Notes under the pieces: generated by a model
Seen by the model: only the letters and a program-made list of their open reading frames with translations
Databases searched by the model: none
What the model was told of the DNA's origin: nothing
Source: Mycobacteroides chelonae
Lineage (GTDB): Bacteria; Actinomycetota; Actinomycetes; Mycobacteriales; Mycobacteriaceae
DNA: 64,000 nucleotides
NCBI RefSeq assembly: GCF_016767715.1
Contig: NZ_CP050145.1
Span: 868,001 to 932,000, forward strand
Reading direction: 5' to 3'
Translations under genes and position numbers: made by a program
Shown here: positions 7,767 through 16,645 of the stretch, in pieces
Numbering within the stretch: the first letter of the stretch is position 1
Layout: every line of letters starts with the position of its first letter

Positions 7767-8987
7767 ATGCGTGTACAAACTGACGTAGATCCGCTGCTCC
7801 GCCGTCTCCTGGATGAGGGCGATAGGGCGAATCCCTATCCGCTCTATGGAGAAATCCGGGAGTTGGCCAGGACCGGCGCTGTGCGTCCGCAGGGCCTGCC
7901 GGTCAGCGTGCTGGCGACTTTCGATGATTGCAATGCCATGCTTCGGCATCCGCTGGCCTCCTCGGACGCTCGTCACGCCCATATACGCCAGCGGGCGGGT
8001 AGTCCGGCGCCCGCACGCGAGCCGTCACTTCTGGGTCTAGACGGGGCGGCCCACGCCAGGCTGCGCGGCCTCGTCCAGAAAGCGTTCAACGCCAAGGTTG
8101 TCAATGCGATGACCGAGAGTGTTCAGCTGCTCATCGACGAATTACTCGACAGCGCAGCAGAAATGGGCACATTCGATCTTATTGCCGACTACGCGTACCC
8201 GCTGCCGGTGACCGTGATCTCACGGATCCTGGGGGTGCCGCCCGGCGATGAGTCGATGGTGGTTGACACGACCAAGCTGCTCAACGGCTCACCCGGACTC
8301 GTGTTCGCGCTCACCGGTGAGGCCCCGGATAACACTGCTCAAGTACAGGCGGATGCGGACATGCGTGCCTATTTCTCGGAGCTGGTTGCCTCGCGGCGAC
8401 GTCACCCCGGTTCGGACTTGCTGTCGGCGCTCATCGATGCCGAAGCCGGTGGCGATCGCCTCACCGACGAGGAGATCGTCACCATGTGTGTGATCTTGTA
8501 CCTGGCCGGCCACATCACCACGGTCAACCTGATCGGGAACGCGGCGCTGGCCATGTTGCGTCAGCCGCGGCACTGGCGGGAACTGGGAGCCGACGCGGAG
8601 TATGCCTCGGCGGTGGTCGAAGAGACACTGCGTTTCGACCCTCCCGTACAGATGGTCATGCGTACCGCGGCACAGGACATGACCGCCGGTGCGGCGACCT
8701 TGCCAGAGGGGGAATTGGTCTTGATACTTCTTGCTGCGGCACAACGTGATCCGGCTGTCTACGAGGACCCTGACACTTTCCGCCCACGGCGTTCCGACGC
8801 CAAACACCTGGCGTTCGGCCTTGGTCCGCACTTCTGCCTGGGTGCCCCGTTGGCGCGGCTGGAAGCAAGGCTCGCGCTATCTGCTCTGACTGCCCGGTTT
8901 CCCCACGCCCACATGGTCGCTGAGCCCACCTACACATCCAATGCGGCGCTGCGGGGAATCAGTACGTTTCCGTTGAGCGTTCGTTGA
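7767..8987 (+). CDS. Cytochrome P450
   Basis: About 406 residues, typical for a soluble bacterial P450. The I-helix oxygen-activation motif is AGHITT (about residue 247), the ExxR motif is EETLR (about 286), and the haem loop is FGLGPHFCLGAPLARLE with Cys at about 357 as the iron ligand. It needs ferredoxin and reductase partners, which are not next to it. I take the ATG at 7767 (MRVQTDVDPLLRRLL); a GTG at 7752 is in frame but its Shine-Dalgarno spacing is poor. It starts 51 bases after the ArsR-SRPBCC gene. The substrate is unknown. A small hairpin follows at about 9034-9046. Confidence 0.93.
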   Translation: MRVQTDVDPLLRRLLDEGDRANPYPLYGEIRELARTGAVRPQGLPVSVLATFDDCNAMLRHPLASSDARHAHIRQRAGSPAPAREPSLLGLDGAAHARLRGLVQKAFNAKVVNAMTESVQLLIDELLDSAAEMGTFDLIADYAYPLPVTVISRILGVPPGDESMVVDTTKLLNGSPGLVFALTGEAPDNTAQVQADADMRAYFSELVASRRRHPGSDLLSALIDAEAGGDRLTDEEIVTMCVILYLAGHITTVNLIGNAALAMLRQPRHWRELGADAEYASAVVEETLRFDPPVQMVMRTAAQDMTAGAATLPEGELVLILLAAAQRDPAVYEDPDTFRPRRSDAKHLAFGLGPHFCLGAPLARLEARLALSALTARFPHAHMVAEPTYTSNAALRGISTFPLSVR

Positions 8988-9144
8988 TCCGCCACGGCTA
9001 ACGCGGACGAACCACGGGGGCTAAGCATCCTGAGCCCGATTCGGGCCCTCTAGACTGTTGTGTTGTGTTATCTGCCACCCCACAGCGTTTGTTTCAGCTG
9101 ACCGATCCGGCGACAGCTGCCATATGCCGATGGGCGCGGTTGCC

Positions 9145-9711
9145 ATGAGCAAACGCGAACCGGATCACGATAGGCCGCTCGGCCGTGCCGAGATCGTGCA
9201 GGCCATCCTTGCTTCAGCTGCAGAACTCTTCGCCGCGAAGGGGCCTAGTTCGACCTCATTGCGTGATGTGGCGACGCATGCGGCCGTCAATCACAGTCTG
9301 ATACACCGATATTTCGGTACTAAACAGCAGTTACTAGCCGCCACACTGCAGCATCTCGCCGATAGGGGCGTCGAGCTGGCTACATCTGGCGAGTTGGACG
9401 CGGAGCGCCAGGAACTCGGCGACCTGCACATGCGCGTTCTCGTGCGGTCTGCCCTTGATGGCTATCCGATCGCCGAGCTGCAGGAACGCAGACCAGGAAT
9501 GGAGTGGGTCCTGGATCAGGCGCGCCCCAACTTTCCCACCGAGCGTGGGGCGCAGCTTGCCGCGGCGCATGCGACGGCGCTGCAATACGGCTGGCGCCTG
9601 CTCGGTCCAGTTTTGCGTGCGGGGTTTGGGCTGGCAGATATGGATGATGAAGCGTTGCGCGCCGAGGTGATCGCCGAGATAGGTCGTACGCTCTCGCTAC
9701 CGCGAGACTGA
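9145..9711 (+). CDS. TetR family transcriptional regulator
   Basis: About 188 residues from the ATG at 9145 (MSKREPDHDRPLG). The helix-turn-helix is clear: IVQAILASAAELFAAKG, then TSLRDVATHAAVNHSLIHRY and FGTKQQLLAATL (about residues 15-62). The C-terminal ligand domain has no assignable ligand. In-frame starts further upstream (9130, 9124, 9058) add a Cys-rich stretch unlike TetR N-termini and were not chosen. It may regulate the DUF3159-like gene 77 bases downstream, whose upstream region contains tgtgcaca and tgtgtaca elements. Confidence 0.85.
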   Translation: MSKREPDHDRPLGRAEIVQAILASAAELFAAKGPSSTSLRDVATHAAVNHSLIHRYFGTKQQLLAATLQHLADRGVELATSGELDAERQELGDLHMRVLVRSALDGYPIAELQERRPGMEWVLDQARPNFPTERGAQLAAAHATALQYGWRLLGPVLRAGFGLADMDDEALRAEVIAEIGRTLSLPRD

Positions 9712-9788
9712 TTAGAGCCCAGCATATTTCGGCCGAGAGGCCAAGCATCTTGACCATTTTGTGCACAGTTGTGTACATTCAGGTCGAG

Positions 9789-10439
9789 ATGTTAGGCGAA
9801 CCCGAAAAAAGCGAGACGGCCAGCAGTGACGCCGCATTGTGGCGTGTGCTGGTTCGTCGGCTGGGTGGCGCGGCAGCGATCTTGCACGCGGCGTTTCCCA
9901 CGGCGGTGTTCGCGGTCCTTGCGCCGGGAGCTGGATTATTGGTGGCAAGCGTTGCGGCCCTGGGAACTTCCCTGGCGATCGTGTGCTTTCAGATCGCAAT
10001 GGGCAGGACGGCCCGTGGTGCACTGATCGGGGCCGCTTCCGTGGGTGTTGCACTACTCGTTGCGTGGGGAATGGGCGATGCGCGAGGCTATTTCGTCATA
10101 GGAATCTGGAGAAGTCTGCTCGCGGCGATTGCGGGAACGGTGTCAATCCTGATGCGATGGCCGTTGGCGGGCTGTGCGTGGGGTTGGCTGCTTGACCACG
10201 GGACGCGTTGGCGCAGTGTTCCGCCGGCATTCCTGGCGTACGTACTGATGACATTTTCGGGAGTGCTTGCCAATGTCGCGCGATTCGTTGTGCAGCAAGA
10301 CCTCTACGACACGGAAAGCCTGTCGGCGCTGGCTGCGGCGCGAGTCCTTATGGGCTGGCCGTTAGGTGTCCTGCTCATCGTGATCGCTTACCCGTTGTTA
10401 CGCCGGGCGCACCACGCGATGCGTGTTGCGGGTGACTGA
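9789..10439 (+). CDS. Integral membrane protein, DUF3159-like
   Basis: About 216 residues with roughly six membrane segments. The pattern (RRLGGAAAILHAAFPTAVFA near the start, a central basic loop IAMGRTARGA, and WRSLLAAIAGTVSILMRWPL then WRSVPPAFLAYVLM) resembles the actinobacterial DUF3159 family, which has no established function. The ATG at 9789 is preferred over a TTG at 9750 because the latter lies in the likely promoter. It is convergent with mmpL, whose stop is 25 bases away. Confidence 0.7.
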   Translation: MLGEPEKSETASSDAALWRVLVRRLGGAAAILHAAFPTAVFAVLAPGAGLLVASVAALGTSLAIVCFQIAMGRTARGALIGAASVGVALLVAWGMGDARGYFVIGIWRSLLAAIAGTVSILMRWPLAGCAWGWLLDHGTRWRSVPPAFLAYVLMTFSGVLANVARFVVQQDLYDTESLSALAAARVLMGWPLGVLLIVIAYPLLRRAHHAMRVAGD

Positions 10440-10463
10440 GTCGCAGAACCGGCCAGGTATGCG

Positions 10464-13334
10464 CTATGTGCCCACCGAGATCGGTCCGGTCGCGTCATCG
10501 GGTGCGACTGGTTTTGGCCCAAAGGGTTTGGGAGTTGGACGCGTGCGCACGTTGAGGGGCCACCAGAACCAGCGGCCCAGCATGGTGGCGATCGCCGGGG
10601 TCAAGAACGACCGCACCACCAGGGTGTCGAACAGCAGGCCGAGGCCGATGGTGGTACCGATCTGGCCGAGCACGCGCAGATCGCTGAAGATGAAGGACGA
10701 CATCGTTACCGCGAAGACCAAGCCCGCGGCGGTGACGACGCCGCCGGTGCCGGCGATGGCGCGGATGATTCCTGTCTTCAGGCCCGCGCCCGTTTCCTCC
10801 TTGAATCGGGATATCAGCAGCAAGTTGTAGTCTGCTCCGACCGCCAGCAAGATTATGACGGCCAGCGGGAAGATGACCCAGTACAACGGAATGCCGAAGA
10901 TGTACTGCCACACCACTACTGACATCCCGAACGATGCGGCCAGCGACAGTGCGACGGTCCCCACGATCACGAGTGCCGCGACCAGGCTGCGGGTGAGGAA
11001 CATCATGATGAGCAGGATGAGGCCGAGCGAGGCCAACGCGGCCATCAGCAGATCGTATTTCTGGCCGTCGGCGATGTCCTTGTACGCCGAGGCGGTTCCC
11101 GCCACATAGATCTTGGCGTCAGCCAATGGTGTTGCCTTGACGGCATCGAAGGCCGCCTCTTTGATCGCGTCAATGTGTGCGATGCCCTCGGAGGTCTGCG
11201 GATCCCCTTGGTGAGTGATGATCATGCGCGCGGCCTTGCCGTCCGGGGACATGAACAGTTTCATGCCGCGTTTGAACGCGGGGTTATCGAATGCCTCCGG
11301 TGGCAGGTAGAAGGAATCATCATTCTTCGCATCATCGAAGGCCTTGCCCAACTCTGTTGCGGTGCGGGTGGATTCCGCATTCTGCGTATTGGTGCCGTTG
11401 TTGATGGCGTAGTTGGACTGGGTCAGGTCGCGGTTCTTCTCCTGTATCTCGATCTGGGGCGGAATGAGATCCACGAGTTTGGGCTGCAAAGCGTCGAGTT
11501 TGTTGAGGCTTCCGGTGACGGTTTGGAGTGCGTCGACGAGTTCGTCAATACCGTCCAGCGCGTCGAAGACCGATCTCAGCGCCGCGCAGAAGGGGATGTC
11601 AAAGCAGTGCGGCTCCCAGTAGAAGTAGTTGCGTATGGGCCGGAACTGGTCATCGAAGTTCGCGATCTTGTCCCGCAGGTCCTGTGCGACCGCCACGGTC
11701 TGCTGGAATCCCTGGGTTTGTTCATGCGTGATGGCCGCACTTTGTTGTTGAAGTGCCAGCTGCTGTTTCAGCACGGCGATGGTCCGCGTCATCTGATCGG
11801 CCTGTTGGGACAGATACAGGGCCTGGTTCTCCTGCTGCGAGAGATTCATCAGCTGGCTGGCACTTGATGCACTGATCTGAAAGGGAATAGAGGAGTGGGT
11901 GATCGGTGTACCGAGCGGGCGGGTGATCGATTGGACCAGGGCCACGCCGCGGGCATGTAGAACGGATTTGGCGACGCGTTCCAGCAAGACCATTCCCGCG
12001 GGGTTACGCATATCGAAATCGGTTTCGATCATCAGAAGCTCGGGGTTCAGGCGTGCGACGGAGAAATGTCGCTCGGCGGCGGCGTACCCCACGTTGGACG
12101 GAACCGAGCCCGGCATGTAGATGCGGCCGTCGTAAGTGGTTTTGTACCCCGGCAATGCGAGCAATCCAACAAGCGTGACGATGCATGAGACGACGAGAAT
12201 AGGTCCGGGCCAGCGCACGATTGCGGTGCCGATACGGCGCCAGCCGCGGGTACGCATCGCGCGTTTGGGGTCCAGCAGCCCGAAACGGCTTCCGATTACC
12301 ATCACGGCCGGTGCCATGGTGAGGGCCGCCGCCAATGTCACCAACACCCCGAGCGCTGCGGGCAGGCCCAGAGTCTGAAAGTAGGGCAACCGTGTGAACG
12401 ACAGGCAGAGCAATGCGCCCGCGACCGTGAGACCCGATCCGACGATCACGTGCGCGGTGGACTTGAACATCGTGTGGTAGGCGGCCAGGCGATCCTCACC
12501 GGCCGAGCGTGCCTCTTGATAACGGCCGACGAAAAATATCGCATAGTCGGTACCGGCGGCAATGGCGAGCATGGTCAGTAGATTCGTGGCATATGTCGAG
12601 AGGCCAATGACACCCGTATGTCCGAGTGCTGCAACGATTCCGCGGGCCGCCGACAGTTCCACCAGGACTGTTACCAGAACCAGTGCCGTGGTGGTGAGTG
12701 ATCGGTAGACGACCAGCAGCATGATCGCGATAACAGCGAAGGTGATGATCGTGACTTGGGCGGAACCTGCGTTACCTACCTCGAACTGATCGGTGATGGT
12801 GGGAGCCTCACCGGACACGTAGGCCTTGACCCCGTCTGGAGCTGGTGTGTCAGCCACAATGCGACGCACGGCGTCGACGGACTCATTGGAAAGCGCCTCG
12901 CCCTGATTACCGGCGACATAGACCTGTACGTAGGCGGCCTTGCCGTCCTTGCTCTGGGAGCCGCCTGCCGTGATCGGATCGCCCCAGTAGTCGGCCACGT
13001 GCTGCACGTGCTCGCGGTCATCCTTGAGTCGCTGCACCAGTGTGTCGTAGTACTGATGTGCTTCCGCGCCAAGGGGTTTGTCGCCCTCGAGGACAACCAT
13101 CGCCGAACTGTCCGAGTCGAACTCGTTGAAAACCTTGCCGATATGCCTCATCGCCAGTGTCGACGGCGCATCGGCGGCGTTCAGCGGGGCAGACCGTTCT
13201 TCACCCACCACCTCCAATTGGGGCACGGTGGCGTTGGTCACCGCCGCGATGGCCACCCAGAACAACACAATTGGCACCGCGAGCCTGCGGATGATCCTCG
13301 CTGCCCGCGATTCTTGGGCGTGACCGGCGCTCAT
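10464..13334 (-). CDS. mmpL: MmpL family RND transporter
   Basis: A 956-residue RND-superfamily protein of MmpL4/MmpL5 type. It has an N-terminal helix (~14-36), a periplasmic domain with paired Cys (PHCFDIPFC), two blocks of membrane helices, and the paired Asp-Tyr proton-relay motifs GTDYAIFF (about 264) and GADYNLLL (about 836). Between them lies a Gln-rich coiled-coil stretch (residues ~470-560) typical of the MmpL4/5 group. It exports lipids or siderophores and often drugs across the inner membrane with an MmpS partner. Its ATG overlaps the mmpS stop, and a TetR gene diverges from mmpS, as in known M. abscessus efflux loci. Confidence 0.93.
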   Translation of the reverse strand: MSAGHAQESRAARIIRRLAVPIVLFWVAIAAVTNATVPQLEVVGEERSAPLNAADAPSTLAMRHIGKVFNEFDSDSSAMVVLEGDKPLGAEAHQYYDTLVQRLKDDREHVQHVADYWGDPITAGGSQSKDGKAAYVQVYVAGNQGEALSNESVDAVRRIVADTPAPDGVKAYVSGEAPTITDQFEVGNAGSAQVTIITFAVIAIMLLVVYRSLTTTALVLVTVLVELSAARGIVAALGHTGVIGLSTYATNLLTMLAIAAGTDYAIFFVGRYQEARSAGEDRLAAYHTMFKSTAHVIVGSGLTVAGALLCLSFTRLPYFQTLGLPAALGVLVTLAAALTMAPAVMVIGSRFGLLDPKRAMRTRGWRRIGTAIVRWPGPILVVSCIVTLVGLLALPGYKTTYDGRIYMPGSVPSNVGYAAAERHFSVARLNPELLMIETDFDMRNPAGMVLLERVAKSVLHARGVALVQSITRPLGTPITHSSIPFQISASSASQLMNLSQQENQALYLSQQADQMTRTIAVLKQQLALQQQSAAITHEQTQGFQQTVAVAQDLRDKIANFDDQFRPIRNYFYWEPHCFDIPFCAALRSVFDALDGIDELVDALQTVTGSLNKLDALQPKLVDLIPPQIEIQEKNRDLTQSNYAINNGTNTQNAESTRTATELGKAFDDAKNDDSFYLPPEAFDNPAFKRGMKLFMSPDGKAARMIITHQGDPQTSEGIAHIDAIKEAAFDAVKATPLADAKIYVAGTASAYKDIADGQKYDLLMAALASLGLILLIMMFLTRSLVAALVIVGTVALSLAASFGMSVVVWQYIFGIPLYWVIFPLAVIILLAVGADYNLLLISRFKEETGAGLKTGIIRAIAGTGGVVTAAGLVFAVTMSSFIFSDLRVLGQIGTTIGLGLLFDTLVVRSFLTPAIATMLGRWFWWPLNVRTRPTPKPFGPKPVAPDDATGPISVGT

Positions 13335-13774
13335 GCGGACTTGTCCAGGCAGGTGGTGTAGCCATTCACGATGGTGACAGTCCTTTCGTCTTTGACGATG
13401 CCGTCGACGGTGATGCGGCAGCCCGTCACGTCACCACTGCCCTGTGCGCGCAGGTCGGCGAACAAGGTGGGGTCGTTGGTCACGAGCTCGTGAGACCAGG
13501 GCAGGGCGGCGTTGTCGACGCGATGAGGCTGAGCCATCTCATCGAGGAAGTTGACGGTGGCGGTGCTCCCCGGCGTACCGAAGACCTCGAGAAGGACGCG
13601 TTTGGGGTTGTAGTTGGTGTTCTCCATGGCCTCGGTGCCAGGACGTGACAGTTCGATGTTTGAACCGAAAATGCCGTGCAGCCGTGTCACTCCGAAGGCC
13701 ACTACCGCCACTACGGCCGCCGCGACGATGAATGTCCACCAGCGTTTGAGGAAACTCCAGAACCAGCCCTGCAC
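13331..13774 (-). CDS. mmpS: MmpS family membrane-anchored accessory protein
   Basis: About 147 residues. It has an N-terminal membrane helix (WTFIVAAAVVAVVAFGV) and a periplasmic beta-rich domain with VLLEVFGTPGSTATVNFLDE and a final Cys pair (GCRITV, TTCLDK), as in MmpS4/MmpS5. I place the start at GTG 13774: this gives the family length, has a GAGAGGG about 11 bases upstream, and leaves the upstream palindrome non-coding. An in-frame ATG at 13858 would run through the palindrome and into the tetR start. It is co-transcribed with mmpL (ATGA overlap). Confidence 0.9.
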   Translation of the reverse strand: MQGWFWSFLKRWWTFIVAAAVVAVVAFGVTRLHGIFGSNIELSRPGTEAMENTNYNPKRVLLEVFGTPGSTATVNFLDEMAQPHRVDNAALPWSHELVTNDPTLFADLRAQGSGDVTGCRITVDGIVKDERTVTIVNGYTTCLDKSA

Positions 13775-13821
13775 CAGCGTCCACGCCCTCTCGATAGTCG
13801 CTGACCGACTTGTGTAGAACG

Positions 13822-13835
13822 GTACGGTACCGTAC
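13822..13835. promoter_or_regulatory. Perfect 14-bp palindromic operator between mmpS and tetR
   Basis: gtacggtaccgtac reads the same on both strands and lies 4 bases before the tetR ATG and about 47 bases upstream of the mmpS start. The position and symmetry fit the operator of the adjacent TetR repressor, controlling both directions. Confidence 0.75.
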
Positions 13836-13839
13836 TCCC

Positions 13840-14454
13840 ATGACGAATGGCGTGTCAACGGGGTTGACTAAGGTGGCGAAGAAGCGACAGGCCTCCCAGT
13901 GGACGCCGCGCGAGGTGGAGCTGCTCGCTGTCACCCTGCGACTGCTGCAGCAGCATGGGTACGACCGGCTGTCGGTCGACGAAGTCGCCGCGGAGTCGAA
14001 GGCGAGTAAGGCGACGATCTATCGGCGTTGGCCGTCGAAAGCGGAACTGGTGCTGGCGGCCTTCATCGAGGGAATGCGTGCGCAGCTGATCCGGCCGAAT
14101 ACCGGTTCGCTACGCGAGGATCTGCTGCAGATCGGGATGAACGCGCTCGCTGACGTTCGGCGCAATACGCCCGTCATGCGTGGTCTGCTGATCGAAATTG
14201 AGCGAAACCCAGACTTGACCAAGGCATTTCGGACGAAGTTCATCGATCAGCGCAAGTTGTTGCTCGATGACGTACTTACCGCAGCTGTGGAACGCGGCGA
14301 GATCGAGGCAGCCGCCATCAATGAGGAGCTTTGGGATCTATTACCGGGGTACTTGGTGTTCCGTTCGTTGATGCCCGTGAGATCGCCGACGGCCAACACC
14401 GTTCGCACCCTGGTGAACGACGTCATCATGCCCAGCCTGACCCGGAAGCTCTGA
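13840..14454 (+). CDS. TetR family repressor of the mmpS-mmpL pair
   Basis: About 204 residues from ATG 13840 (MTNGVSTGLTKVAKKRQ). The helix-turn-helix is VELLAVTLRLLQQHGYDRLS, then VDEVAAESKASKATIYRRW and PSKAELVLAAF; the C-terminal part resembles the TetR_C_11-type ligand domain. It is divergent from mmpS with a perfect palindrome in between. Related TetR-MmpS-MmpL loci in M. abscessus control efflux of thiacetazone analogues or of bedaquiline/clofazimine; whether this is one of those cannot be settled here. Its last ~114 bases overlap the 3' end of the HNH gene on the other strand. Confidence 0.88.
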   Translation: MTNGVSTGLTKVAKKRQASQWTPREVELLAVTLRLLQQHGYDRLSVDEVAAESKASKATIYRRWPSKAELVLAAFIEGMRAQLIRPNTGSLREDLLQIGMNALADVRRNTPVMRGLLIEIERNPDLTKAFRTKFIDQRKLLLDDVLTAAVERGEIEAAAINEELWDLLPGYLVFRSLMPVRSPTANTVRTLVNDVIMPSLTRKL

Positions 14455-15729
14455 AGCACCGATCTCTGGTTGTGGTGGGGGTATCCATTCGGTGGTGCCG
14501 TCGGTGTGTTTTCGGGTGGTCCAGCCGTGGTCGAGGAGGCGGTGATGCGGTGCACAGGCGAAGGTGAGGTTGTCGATGTCGGTGCCACCGCCGGCGGCCC
14601 ATTCGCTGATGTGGTGGGCTTGGCACAGGTATCCGGGGGTGGTGCAGTGGGGGTGGGTGCAGCCGCGGTCTTTGGCGTGCAACACGATCCGCTGATCTGC
14701 TGAGGCGATGCGTTTGGAGCGTCCTAGGTGCAGGGGGCGGCCGTTGTCGTCGAAGATGCTCAGGTAGTGGTGGGCGTGGGTAGCCATGCGGATGACATCG
14801 CGCATGGGTAGGCGAGTGCCGCCGCCGGTGATCGCGATCCCGGCGGCATCTTCGATCTCGGCGAGTGTGGTCGTGACGATGACGGACACCGGTAGGCCGT
14901 GGTGTGAGCCCAGGTCGCCGCTCGCCAAGGTGGATCGCAGGCAGGCCCGCAGGGCGTCGTGGTGGCGTTGGGCCGACGATCGTCGATCACTTTCGGCGGC
15001 TTCGGGTGTGGGTTCCCCATCGACCACTGGTGTTTGGTCGTTCGGGTTGCACATGCCGGGTGCGGCCAGTTTGGTGAACACCGCATCCAGGTAGGCGCGG
15101 GTTTCCGGATCCAACAACCCGGAGATCGGTGACATGCCGTCGAAGCCTTGTTGTCCGATGCTGATCCCACGGCGGCGTGCCCGATCGGTATCGCAGAACT
15201 GTCCGTCCGGGTTCAGCAAGGCCATCATGCGGTCGGCGCCCACCCGGAGGTGCTCGGGCCCAAACTGTGCGGCCATGGTGGCCAGTTGTTGTTCGGCGGC
15301 CTCACGGGTCGGCGCATCCACCACCACCGGCAGCTTGTCGAAGAACTGCCGCACGATCCGCACGTGTTCATCCCCGATCTCACCCCGGGCAAAGGCCGCA
15401 GCCACATTCGGCAATACGGGCGCCAACACCTCGCCGGTCACCGCCCGTCGGGGCGCCAACTGTTCGGCATCGGCGATCCGGCGTCGGGCCGCACCCTTGC
15501 TGATATGCAACCGCCGCGACAACACGTCGGCATGCGAGGTACCGCCGAGTTCGACCGGTGAGGCTTGGGTAATCACCCTCGGAACTAATCCCAGCCCGGC
15601 GGCTCCGAGCCGACGTTGCACCACCTCCAACCGGGCCAACACCACCAACGTCTCAGCAGCGCTCAACGCATCGACCGCATCAGCACAGAAGGCATCAACC
15701 GCCGCCTCCAACACTACAATCGAATACAT
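14341..15729 (-). CDS. DUF222/HNH endonuclease protein of the 13E12 repeat family
   Basis: A 462-residue protein. The N-terminal DUF222 region (about 1-300) includes ADVLSRRLHISKGAARRRI. The C-terminal HNH motif is CTHPHCTTPGYLCQAHHISE then DIDNLTFACAPHHRLLDHG (about 360-405), with the metal-binding Cys and His residues present. 13E12 proteins are multi-copy in mycobacteria and their function is not settled; a mobile-element or nuclease role is usually assumed. The last ~48 residues after EWIPPP run antisense through the 3' end of tetR and are unlike the usual family end, so the normal stop may have been lost. Confidence 0.85.
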   Translation of the reverse strand: MYSIVVLEAAVDAFCADAVDALSAAETLVVLARLEVVQRRLGAAGLGLVPRVITQASPVELGGTSHADVLSRRLHISKGAARRRIADAEQLAPRRAVTGEVLAPVLPNVAAAFARGEIGDEHVRIVRQFFDKLPVVVDAPTREAAEQQLATMAAQFGPEHLRVGADRMMALLNPDGQFCDTDRARRRGISIGQQGFDGMSPISGLLDPETRAYLDAVFTKLAAPGMCNPNDQTPVVDGEPTPEAAESDRRSSAQRHHDALRACLRSTLASGDLGSHHGLPVSVIVTTTLAEIEDAAGIAITGGGTRLPMRDVIRMATHAHHYLSIFDDNGRPLHLGRSKRIASADQRIVLHAKDRGCTHPHCTTPGYLCQAHHISEWAAGGGTDIDNLTFACAPHHRLLDHGWTTRKHTDGTTEWIPPPQPEIGASELPGQAGHDDVVHQGANGVGRRRSHGHQRTEHQVPR

Positions 15730-15832
15730 GTTCGAACACTAACTCTGCCCACCGACAAGTGGCTCGGGTGATGTGACACCAGAAACCCTTGTGACAGAAG
15801 AGATCTATCGGGGCTACCTGTAGGTTGAATGC

Positions 15833-16174
15833 GTGGACGCGACGATTTACCACAATCCCAGGTGTACGAAGTCTCGACAGGCGCTGACACGTCTCGAGGA
15901 GGCGGGCGCCACCGTGACCATCGTGAAGTACCTCGATGATGTACTCACCAAGGCGCAGCTGAAAAAGCTGATCAAGGACGCGGATCTCACTGTGCGTGAG
16001 GCGGTGCGCACCGGTGAGGCCGAATACAAGGAACTCGGCCTTGCGGACGCCTCCGACGATGCACTTCTTGACGCCATGGTTGCGCATCCCCGGTTGATTC
16101 AGCGTCCGTTCGTGGTGACTGCCAAGGGCACTCGCATGGCACGCCCGACCGAGGCCGTCGACGAAATTCTCTAG
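15833..16174 (+). CDS. arsC: ArsC family arsenate reductase-like protein
   Basis: A 113-residue thioredoxin-fold protein with the ArsC N-terminus ATIYHNPRCTKSRQAL, where Cys of NPRCxKSR is the expected redox residue, and the C-terminal VAHPRLIQRPFVV and KGTRMARP, which carry the conserved Arg and Pro positions. It is the glutaredoxin-dependent ArsC type by family. The start is GTG at 15833. No ars regulator or pump lies nearby, so a general reductase (YffB/Spx-like) role is also possible. Confidence 0.87.
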   Translation: MDATIYHNPRCTKSRQALTRLEEAGATVTIVKYLDDVLTKAQLKKLIKDADLTVREAVRTGEAEYKELGLADASDDALLDAMVAHPRLIQRPFVVTAKGTRMARPTEAVDEIL

Positions 16175-16252
16175 ACCGGATGTCCTGATTCCGAGCACAT
16201 CTGGCACGCAACGACCGGTTTGATGAATTGGCTTGTTGGCACGATGGCCCAT

Positions 16253-16645
16253 ATGACTCCAGAATCTGCCAACGGCGGTCTCGCGGGTGCGCTCCGGGGC
16301 CTGGCCATCGGAAGGATCGTGTTGGGCGTCGTCTCCCTGGCTGCGCCCAACGTGCTCGCCAAGGCCAGCCGCGTCTCCGTGACACCCGAACTGGTCTACA
16401 TGACAAGGATATTCGGTGCTCGCGCGGTTGCTCTCGGTCTCGGCTACCTGACCTCGCCCACCTCTGAGCAATTCCGGTGGCAGCGGCTCGCGCTGATGGT
16501 CGATGTCACCGACACCGTGCACGGCACCGCGCATCTGATCCGAGGCGACATTCCTCGCGTCAGTGCTGCCGCGTTGGTAGTGCTGACCGGCGGTTACATG
16601 AGCGTCGGTGCCACTCGTCTAGCCAAGGATTTGGCGCGGGTCTAG
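16253..16645 (+). CDS. Small membrane protein, DUF4267-like
   Basis: About 130 residues from ATG 16253 (MTPESANGGLAG). It has roughly four hydrophobic segments, with GLAIGRIVLGVVSLAAPNVLA near the N-terminus and a second stretch MTRIFGARAVALGLGYL. It resembles the DUF4267-type family to which the gene at 20131 also seems to belong. Function is unknown. It ends 4 bases into the convergent FUSC gene. Confidence 0.65.
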   Translation: MTPESANGGLAGALRGLAIGRIVLGVVSLAAPNVLAKASRVSVTPELVYMTRIFGARAVALGLGYLTSPTSEQFRWQRLALMVDVTDTVHGTAHLIRGDIPRVSAAALVVLTGGYMSVGATRLAKDLARV

